A stretch of 48,511 nt of DNA, taken from contig NZ_PPXY01000042.1 of NCBI RefSeq assembly GCF_021655115.1, forward strand, positions 1 through 48,511. The letters are read 5' to 3'. Positions 43,281 through 48,511 of the stretch are shown here, piece after piece (positions within the stretch are counted from its first letter, which is position 1; each line of letters opens with the position of its first letter). Below the pieces are notes generated by a model. The model was not told the origin of the DNA and made no database searches. It saw only the letters and a list, made by a program, of their open reading frames with translations. Source of the DNA: Clostridium sp. Cult3 (GTDB lineage: Bacteria; Bacillota; Clostridia; Tissierellales; Tepidimicrobiaceae). The position numbers were made by a program, and so were the translations under genes.

Positions 43281-45092
43281 TTAATTTTCATCATATTTTA
43301 GTACAGCTAAAAATGCTTCTTGAGGTACTTCTACTGCACCTATTTGTCTCATTCGTTTCTTTCCTTCTTTCTGTTTTTCTAACAACTTTTTCTTCCTAGA
43401 AATATCCCCGCCATAACATTTAGCCAATACGTCTTTTCTTAGAGCTCTCACAGTTTCCCTTGCAATTATTTTAGAACCTATAGCTGCTTGGATTGGAACT
43501 GCAAATTGGTGACGTGGTATTTCATCTTTTAGTCGCTCAGCAATAGTTCTACCTCTTTCGTAAGCCTTATCTTCATGAACTATTATGGAGAAGGCGTCTA
43601 CCAGCTCTCCATTTATTAGAATGTCTAACTTTACTAGATTTGACTGTTCATAGCCTTTTAGTTCATAATCAAGGGAAGCAAAACCTTTAGTTCGCGATTT
43701 TAGCGCATCAAAAAAATCATAAATAACTTCATTTAAAGGTAAGTCATAATGCATAACCACTCTGGTCTCTTCTAAATACTCCATATTAATAAATATTCCT
43801 CGGCGATTCTGACAAAGCTCCATTACTGCCCCTACATATTCTGTTGGAGTCATTATAGATGCAGATACTATTGGCTCTTCCATATATTCTATTTCAGACT
43901 CTTCAGGAAGATTAGTAGGATTTTGTATGGATATCATCTCCCCACTCTTTTTCTTTATCCTATATATAACACTGGGAGCCGTTGTGACTATGTTTAAATC
44001 AAATTCTCTCTCCAGCCTTTCCTGCACTATTTCCATATGAAGAAGCCCTAAAAACCCACATCTAAATCCAAAACCTAAAGCAACAGAGGTTTCCGGTTCA
44101 AATATTAGACTGGCATCGTTTACTTGTAGTTTTTCTAATGCGTCTCTTACGGAGTTAAAATCTTCACCTTCTGCAGGATATATACCACAATATACCATTG
44201 GTACAACCTTTTTATATCCTGGTAGAGGGGTATCTGTGGGATTATCTTTGTCCGTTATAGTATCCCCTACTCTTGCATCTTTTACATTTTTGATACTAGC
44301 TAATACATAGCCAACATCTCCTGGTTCTAGACTGTCAACAGGCGTCTGTTTAGAAGTAGTAATACCTACTTCCGTTACTTCATAAGATTTATTAGATGAC
44401 ATCATCTTTATTTCCATGCCAGGTTTTATACTACCTTCAAACACCCTAATATATGAGACTACCCCTTTATAAGAATCATAATAAGAGTCAAATATCAGTG
44501 CTTTTAAAGGTGAATCTACATCTCCTTCAGGAGCTGGAATTTTTGTAACTATCTCCTCTAGTACCTGTTCTATATTTAATCCTTCCTTAGCAGAAACTAG
44601 AGGTGCGTTTTCTGCCTCTATGCCAATGACATCTTCTATTTCCTTTTTAACCTCATCTGGCCTAGCACTAGGCAAGTCAATTTTATTGATTATAGGCACT
44701 ATCTCTAAGTCCTGTTCTAAGGCTAGGTATACATTGGCTAATGTTTGAGCTTCAATTCCTTGGGTTGCATCCACTATTAACAAAGCACCTTCACAGGCAG
44801 CTAAAGACCTAGAAACTTCATAGTTAAAGTCTACATGTCCAGGTGTATCTATCAAATTTAATATATATTCTTCCCCATTTTGAGCTTTGTAGTTAAGCCT
44901 TACATTTTTCAGTTTTATAGTTATACCTCTTTCCCTTTCTAAATCCATGCTATCAAGAACCTGTTCTTGCATTTCCCTAGAAGTTAGTAGTCCAGTTTTT
45001 TCAATTAGTCGATCTGCTAGGGTGGATTTTCCATGATCGATATGGGCAATTATAGAAAAGTTTCTTATATTGTTTTGCCTATTGTTTCGCAT
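43281..45092 (-). CDS. lepA: Elongation factor 4 (LepA)
   Basis: 603 residues, five domains as in EF4: G1 [15 protein letters not shown]3 [17 protein letters not shown]4 NKIDLPSA, domains II-III, and the unique C-terminal domain ending [21 protein letters not shown]. It is a ribosome-associated GTPase that helps under ionic or stress conditions and in 30S assembly. The ATG follows AAGGAGG. Its own promoter is at 45133-45161. Confidence 0.98.
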   Translation of the reverse strand: MRNNRQNNIRNFSIIAHIDHGKSTLADRLIEKTGLLTSREMQEQVLDSMDLERERGITIKLKNVRLNYKAQNGEEYILNLIDTPGHVDFNYEVSRSLAACEGALLIVDATQGIEAQTLANVYLALEQDLEIVPIINKIDLPSARPDEVKKEIEDVIGIEAENAPLVSAKEGLNIEQVLEEIVTKIPAPEGDVDSPLKALIFDSYYDSYKGVVSYIRVFEGSIKPGMEIKMMSSNKSYEVTEVGITTSKQTPVDSLEPGDVGYVLASIKNVKDARVGDTITDKDNPTDTPLPGYKKVVPMVYCGIYPAEGEDFNSVRDALEKLQVNDASLIFEPETSVALGFGFRCGFLGLLHMEIVQERLEREFDLNIVTTAPSVIYRIKKKSGEMISIQNPTNLPEESEIEYMEEPIVSASIMTPTEYVGAVMELCQNRRGIFINMEYLEETRVVMHYDLPLNEVIYDFFDALKSRTKGFASLDYELKGYEQSNLVKLDILINGELVDAFSIIVHEDKAYERGRTIAERLKDEIPRHQFAVPIQAAIGSKIIARETVRALRKDVLAKCYGGDISRKKKLLEKQKEGKKRMRQIGAVEVPQEAFLAVLKYDEN

Positions 45093-45132
45093 TCTCTTCC
45101 TCCTTAAGAAGTTTCAATAACTCTAGAAGATA

Positions 45133-45161
45133 ATTATATCAGAAATGACTTTAGATGTAAA
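45133..45161 (-). promoter_or_regulatory. Promoter for lepA-hemW
   Basis: The minus strand reads TTTACA (45156-45161), 17 nt, TATAAT (45133-45138). The -35 overlaps the U tract of the preceding terminator. Confidence 0.8.
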
Positions 45162-45186
45162 ACAAAAGACCAGTTAAAACTGGTCT
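45158..45186 (-). terminator. Intrinsic terminator after the 82-residue gene
   Basis: A 9-bp stem AGACCAGTT/AACTGGTCT (45167-45175 with 45178-45186) is followed on the minus strand by TTTGTTTTA. Confidence 0.88.
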
Positions 45187-45187
45187 C

Positions 45188-45436
45188 CTAATCACCTTTT
45201 TTAAATATTTTTAAATCGATTATGTAGCTTTTCCCAAATAGCTCCAATCGTTTTTGTCTAATATTCATATTGAATATAATAGGATTATCTAAATACCCGA
45301 AATGGATAATACTTTTATTTACTACTTTTATTCCCATATAAAGAATTAACACTGTAAAAAATATAATTATAGTTTTTAACTTTTGTCTTCTTTTCTCTTT
45401 TTTTTGTCGTTTTCTTTTCTCTGTTCTAGTCCCCAT
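45188..45436 (-). CDS. Small single-pass membrane protein, unknown function
   Basis: 82 residues. A very basic N-terminus (EKRKRQKKEKRRQKLK), one membrane helix (about 21-39), then about 40 residues outside by the positive-inside rule. I recognise no family. It sits between lepB and lepA, the place of yqxA in B. subtilis, but shows no clear similarity to it. The ribosome site AGGGTGG before ATG 45436 is good, and a terminator follows, so it is likely expressed with lepB. Confidence 0.7.
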   Translation of the reverse strand: MGTRTEKRKRQKKEKRRQKLKTIIIFFTVLILYMGIKVVNKSIIHFGYLDNPIIFNMNIRQKRLELFGKSYIIDLKIFKKGD

Positions 45437-45481
45437 AAAGCACCACCCTAATTAGTATGGCAAATTTAGGCTGGTATTATA

Positions 45482-46042
45482 CTATTCTATTTTACCAAAA
45501 CGGTTGTTAAAAGGAAAATATCTGAAGCTAGTTATACCCTTTATTGAATCCACAGGCACACAGCCAAAATATCTGCTATCCTTGCTAGCACCTTCCTCCC
45601 TATTGTCTCCCAGGACGAATACATAGCCTTCTGGGACTTCCCAATAATTATCGCCATATACTTGGGTGTAAGAACCCTCTTCTATATAATCTTCCTTTAG
45701 CAGTTTTCCATTTAAATAAACTTGACCATCAATTATAGCTACTGTATCTCCTTCAACTCCTATTACTCGCTTTATATAGTCCTTGTTGTTAGAATCAGGA
45801 GCTTTTAGCACTACTATTTCTCCCCGAGATGGCCCTGAGAAATATAGTGGTATTTTATTGGCAAAAAGCCTATCCCTTTCATATAATGTTGGATACATGG
45901 AATTTCCCAATACATAAGTTGTGTTAAATACGAAGGATTTAATCAACACTGCTATTACAATTGCAAGCAAAATGCTCTTTATCCATTCAAAAACTTCCTG
46001 TTTCACATCTTTATTTTTTACATCTTTGTTGTTTTCATTCAT
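45482..46042 (-). CDS. lepB: Signal peptidase I
   Basis: 186 residues. One N-terminal membrane helix (about 21-39) and the Ser/Lys dyad: S48 in GNSMYPTL and K91 in DYIKRVIG. Also box D/E-type VFVLGDNREEGASKDSRYFG. It cleaves signal peptides of secreted proteins. It is inserted between spoIIP and lepA, where Bacillus lacks it. The ATG follows GGGGAGG. Confidence 0.96.
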   Translation of the reverse strand: MNENNKDVKNKDVKQEVFEWIKSILLAIVIAVLIKSFVFNTTYVLGNSMYPTLYERDRLFANKIPLYFSGPSRGEIVVLKAPDSNNKDYIKRVIGVEGDTVAIIDGQVYLNGKLLKEDYIEEGSYTQVYGDNYWEVPEGYVFVLGDNREEGASKDSRYFGCVPVDSIKGITSFRYFPFNNRFGKIE

Positions 46043-46112
46043 ACTTATCCTCCCCTTGTAAGAAGTACAATATTATTATATCATCTTTTAAAATTAAAAA
46101 AAAGTTTTATTC

Positions 46113-47276
46113 TTATTGGATGTTTTCTATTACTAAACTTAATATGTCAGCTACTAGTTTTGCTGTTTCCATAGCCTCGTCCATTGTATTAAAATTGCTA
46201 CCTAATTCTATTAGAGCTGAATAGTCAGAAAGGAATTGATTATACTTTCCCGTTGGTTTTATCCATATTCCAGTACATAAACCGGGATACATAGCATCAG
46301 AAACAGCTTTAAAGTATTTGGCAAAGTTCAACACTTCATCTTTATTAGGCGAATCTGGACCTATGACGAAGTAAAATGTAGCTGCATCCTTTCCGTTAAT
46401 TTGTACTTTAGTTTTTGATAATAATTTCTTCATATTTTTAATAACTTTTGGATCCTCAGGATCATACCCATCTCTGTGAATATCTAGCAAGATTTTGAGA
46501 TTACTATTTTGCTCTAATTTCTGCGTTATCGTGTTTAATGATCTAGAGTAGGACTTGTTGTAGGATGGTATATCATGATATGTAGCCACATGTTCTACTT
46601 TATGCCCTTTCTCGTGCAATACCTGTGCCATCCTTTCACCTATGGTAGTTACATTATGACGTCTATCGGTGGTATGATGTTGAGTACTTTCTCCTAATAT
46701 ATATGCTTCCGTACCATGAGTATGATATAGAAGTATATAGGGTATATCCTTTTGAATTTTTAAAGTTTTAAGATTTAAAGGCTTAGGTATATTTTCCACG
46801 GAGATATTGCCTTCGGAATCGTTTATAATTATTAAATCTTCATATTCTTCCAATCTATCGATTATAACAAAATCCTCCACTATCGTGGGGCTCTCCCCTA
46901 TATCATCATCATTCATATCCTCATCCTTGAAGTTTTCATTAAAAGAGATAATAGATGGAAATTGAGCCTTTAGCAATTTGCTAATTTTATTCGTTAAGGC
47001 TAAGTCCTCCATTATTTGTTTTCTCCAATTGTCGCCTAAATCTTGTTCATATTTGAATAAATTGATAATGGAACTTGTTCTTCCAATTAGCTCAATATAA
47101 AACTTGTCATTATTTCCTTGAAAAGAATATTGCTTAAATACTGGCTTTATCCCATGATTAACTTCCTTTTTACTTTGATTACCAATGGCATTAATAAATA
47201 TAGTGCCTATGTTGAATACCAGTAGACATAATAAAGCCAATATAATATAGGTATTTCTACTATTTTTTTGTCTCAT
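46113..47276 (-). CDS. spoIIP: Stage II sporulation protein P
   Basis: 387 residues. An N-terminal membrane helix (about 9-31) and the SpoIIP amidase/endopeptidase domain: YILLYHTHGTEAYI, VATYHDIPSYNKSYSRS, ILLDIHRDGYD and ALIELGSNFNTMDEA. With SpoIID and SpoIIM it degrades septal peptidoglycan for engulfment. The ATG follows AGGGAG, which lies in the right arm of an inverted repeat (47283-47357). It is the second gene of the gpr-spoIIP pair, as in Bacillus. Confidence 0.96.
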   Translation of the reverse strand: MRQKNSRNTYIILALLCLLVFNIGTIFINAIGNQSKKEVNHGIKPVFKQYSFQGNNDKFYIELIGRTSSIINLFKYEQDLGDNWRKQIMEDLALTNKISKLLKAQFPSIISFNENFKDEDMNDDDIGESPTIVEDFVIIDRLEEYEDLIIINDSEGNISVENIPKPLNLKTLKIQKDIPYILLYHTHGTEAYILGESTQHHTTDRRHNVTTIGERMAQVLHEKGHKVEHVATYHDIPSYNKSYSRSLNTITQKLEQNSNLKILLDIHRDGYDPEDPKVIKNMKKLLSKTKVQINGKDAATFYFVIGPDSPNKDEVLNFAKYFKAVSDAMYPGLCTGIWIKPTGKYNQFLSDYSALIELGSNFNTMDEAMETAKLVADILSLVIENIQ

Positions 47277-47282
47277 AAGAAC

Positions 47283-47357
47283 ACTCCCTAAAATTATGTA
47301 TTCAATACATAGATTATATTCCTTCTAAATAAAATATATGATGATTTTTTAGGGAGT
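47283..47357 (-). promoter_or_regulatory. spoIIP leader: inverted repeat that covers the ribosome site, with internal palindrome
   Basis: Arms of 11 bp (47283-47293 and 47347-47357) face each other across 53 nt. The proximal arm holds the spoIIP Shine-Dalgarno AGGGAG. A perfect 17-bp palindrome TATGTATTCAATACATA (47295-47311) sits between. A weak sigma-E-like motif (GAATATA...CATAATTT, 16-nt spacing) is also present. Confidence 0.5.
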
Positions 47358-47364
47358 AGTCCTA

Positions 47365-48336
47365 TTATCTCATGTACCTATTTACATCCTTCAAATCAAT
47401 TCCATGATGCAGTGCCATATTTAAACCATTGGCAATTATTATAGATAGATCATCTATGATTAGATCGATTTCTTTAGGAGTCACTACTACATTAGGCATG
47501 TAGGGTTCTAACACCTCTCTTATGAGATAATACTTTTCTTCCTTAGATATGTTTTCCAGTAATGAGTAAAAATCCCCTCCTACTGTGGCCTTATCTTTCA
47601 TAGCACCTATGATCAAATCCATAGTATCATTTATCATAGTAGCTGCATCCACTACTGTTGGTACCCCAATAGCCAGCACTGGTACACCTAGATAGTCTTC
47701 ATTTAATCCTATTCTCTTATTGCCTATGCCACTACCAGGATTAATACCAGTATCGGTTATTTGAATAGTAGTGCTCACCCTTTCCATCTTTCGTGAGGCC
47801 AGAGCGTCAATGGCGATGATTAGATCTGGTTCAGTCTTTTCTACTATTCCTTTAATTATCTCTCCTGTCTCTATACCAGTAAGCCCCATAACTCCTGGAG
47901 ATAAGGCTGAAACATTAGCTACAGTTTCATCTTCATCTTTATTATAGTTTACAAAAAACTGCCTCGTAACCATAACTCTATCTACTACTTTGGGTCCTAG
48001 AGCATCAGGAGTTACGTTCCAGTTACCAAGGCCCACTATTAAGGTTTTAGTGTTTTTATGATTATACCCTATTCCTTTTATTTCTTTGGCTAATAGTTTA
48101 GATATTTCATCTCTTAGTTCCTGATCCGTATTTTTTAGCTTGGGTACTTCGATAGTTATATATATACCTACAGGTTTTCCCATATTGTTAGCTCCTATAG
48201 GGTCTAATATATTCACCCTGGTTACGGTATAATCTGCCCCCTCCTCTTGTTCTACCTCCACCCCTGGCACTTCCCCTTTGTTTTCTTCTCTATATATTTC
48301 TCGATTTTCTATAGCCAAGTCTGTCCTAATCTGCAT
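47365..48336 (-). CDS. gpr: Germination protease GPR
   Basis: About 323 residues. N-terminal MQIRTDLAIENREIY, TLIVGLGNWNVTPDALGPKVV, AIDALASR, TDTGINPGSGIGNKR, GVPTVVDA. GPR degrades small acid-soluble spore proteins early in germination and is made as a zymogen in the forespore. The frame is open to 48495, but ATG 48336 lies 8 nt after AAGGAGG and gives the family start, so the upstream part is not coding. A possible insertion-sequence end lies about 80 nt upstream. Confidence 0.96.
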   Translation of the reverse strand: MQIRTDLAIENREIYREENKGEVPGVEVEQEEGADYTVTRVNILDPIGANNMGKPVGIYITIEVPKLKNTDQELRDEISKLLAKEIKGIGYNHKNTKTLIVGLGNWNVTPDALGPKVVDRVMVTRQFFVNYNKDEDETVANVSALSPGVMGLTGIETGEIIKGIVEKTEPDLIIAIDALASRKMERVSTTIQITDTGINPGSGIGNKRIGLNEDYLGVPVLAIGVPTVVDAATMINDTMDLIIGAMKDKATVGGDFYSLLENISKEEKYYLIREVLEPYMPNVVVTPKEIDLIIDDLSIIIANGLNMALHHGIDLKDVNRYMR

Positions 48337-48391
48337 ATCTTTCTCCTCCTTATCATCATCAATACTATTTTCCTTCATTTTAGAGATTTTA

Positions 48392-48419
48392 TGTATAATA
48401 ATTTTAATAATCCTGTCAA
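48392..48419 (-). promoter_or_regulatory. Possible hybrid promoter in front of gpr
   Basis: The minus strand reads TTGACA (48414-48419), 16 nt, TATACA (48392-48397). The -35 box coincides with the outer end of the IS21-like terminal sequence. Confidence 0.45.
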
Positions 48420-48511
48420 TAGTCAGTGAAAATGTCATGTAAAAACACATAATTTTATTCAGTGAAAATGTCACTTTCAGAATCAAAAAATTCAATAACA
48501 GATTGTGAAAG
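48414..48511. mobile_element. Possible end of an IS21-family insertion sequence
   Basis: A 15-bp direct repeat TCAGTGAAAATGTCA occurs twice, 36 bp apart (48423-48437 and 48459-48473). The outer edge begins with TG. Repeated GTGAAAATGTCA-type motifs near a TG terminus are what I recall of IS21-family ends, which carry multiple terminal repeats. The transposase genes would lie beyond the window. This is recognition from memory without a database check. Confidence 0.4.

Noticed and set aside
48433-48461. Sigma-G/F-type promoter for gpr (TGAATA, 16 nt, CATGACA)
   Set aside because: The -10 matches poorly, the spacing is short, and both boxes fall within the repeated IS-like motif, so the match is probably accidental.
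48337-48495. N-terminal extension of GPR to position 48495
   Set aside because: It adds 53 residues unlike the family, covers the IS21-like repeats, and lacks a ribosome site. ATG 48336 has AAGGAGG at ideal spacing.
1-48511. CRISPR array, tRNA, rRNA or prophage genes
   Set aside because: Reading both strands, I found no regularly spaced repeats, no cloverleaf-type tRNA motifs, no rRNA signatures and no phage-type genes.

Overview
The window is AT-rich and almost every gene lies on the minus strand. It looks like a chromosomal core segment of an anaerobic, spore-forming Firmicute. I place it in or near the Clostridia/Tissierellia, from low GC, strong AGGAGG-type ribosome sites, frequent TTG and GTG starts, the split glycyl-tRNA synthetase GlyQ/GlyS behind a T-box, sporulation genes (gpr, spoIIP, yqfC, yqfD) and HrcA/CIRCE heat-shock control. 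From about 9 kb to the right end the gene order matches the Bacillus subtilis block gpr-spoIIP-lepA-hemW-hrcA-grpE-dnaK-dnaJ-prmA-rsmE-mtaB-yqeY-nfeD-floA-yqfC-yqfD-phoH-yqfF-ybeY-dgkA-cdd-era-recO-glyQ-glyS-ccpN-yqfL-dnaG-rpoD-trmK-yqfO. The genus assignment is inference; no 16S gene is present.

Layout in transcription order, right to left. The right edge (48414-48511) carries repeats resembling the end of an IS21-family element, placed directly in front of gpr. Then come gpr, spoIIP, signal peptidase lepB, a small membrane protein, lepA-hemW, the CIRCE-controlled hrcA-grpE-dnaK-dnaJ operon, a translation and RNA-modification group (prmA, rsmE, mtaB, hit), rpsU-yqeY, and the nfeD-floA membrane-microdomain pair with a 145-residue unknown protein. 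A sigma-E-like promoter starts yqfC-yqfD, followed by phoH, yqfF (c-di-AMP phosphodiesterase type), ybeY, a dgkA-PAP2 fusion, a DUF3048 lipoprotein, cdd, era, recO and DUF4342. After the glycine T-box come glyQ-glyS, ccpN, ppsR and dgt. A near-perfect sigma-H promoter stands in front of dnaG-rpoD, and trmK, yqfO and a zinc-ribbon coiled-coil gene follow.

The left 9 kb is accessory and regulatory. It holds rnpB (RNase P RNA); a BlaI/BlaR1-type pair whose sensor lacks a recognisable penicillin-binding domain; a redox operon (CcdA-TlpA fusion, HxlR-family regulator, small membrane protein, thioredoxin) behind a promoter whose -10 box lies inside a perfect palindrome; and a two-component system with a lipoprotein-like NMT1/THI5 sensor kinase and a response regulator carrying a DUF2294 (MpsC-type) output domain. 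The last gene, a truncated xanthine dehydrogenase/CO dehydrogenase-type FAD subunit, sits behind a leader with a strong terminator that may be an attenuator.

The most unusual items are the receiver-DUF2294 fusion with its binding-protein kinase, the attenuator-like leader, the possible masking of the spoIIP ribosome site in read-through transcripts, and the IS21-like end that appears to supply a -35 box to gpr. I saw no tRNA, rRNA or CRISPR array. Supported plus-strand genes: none.
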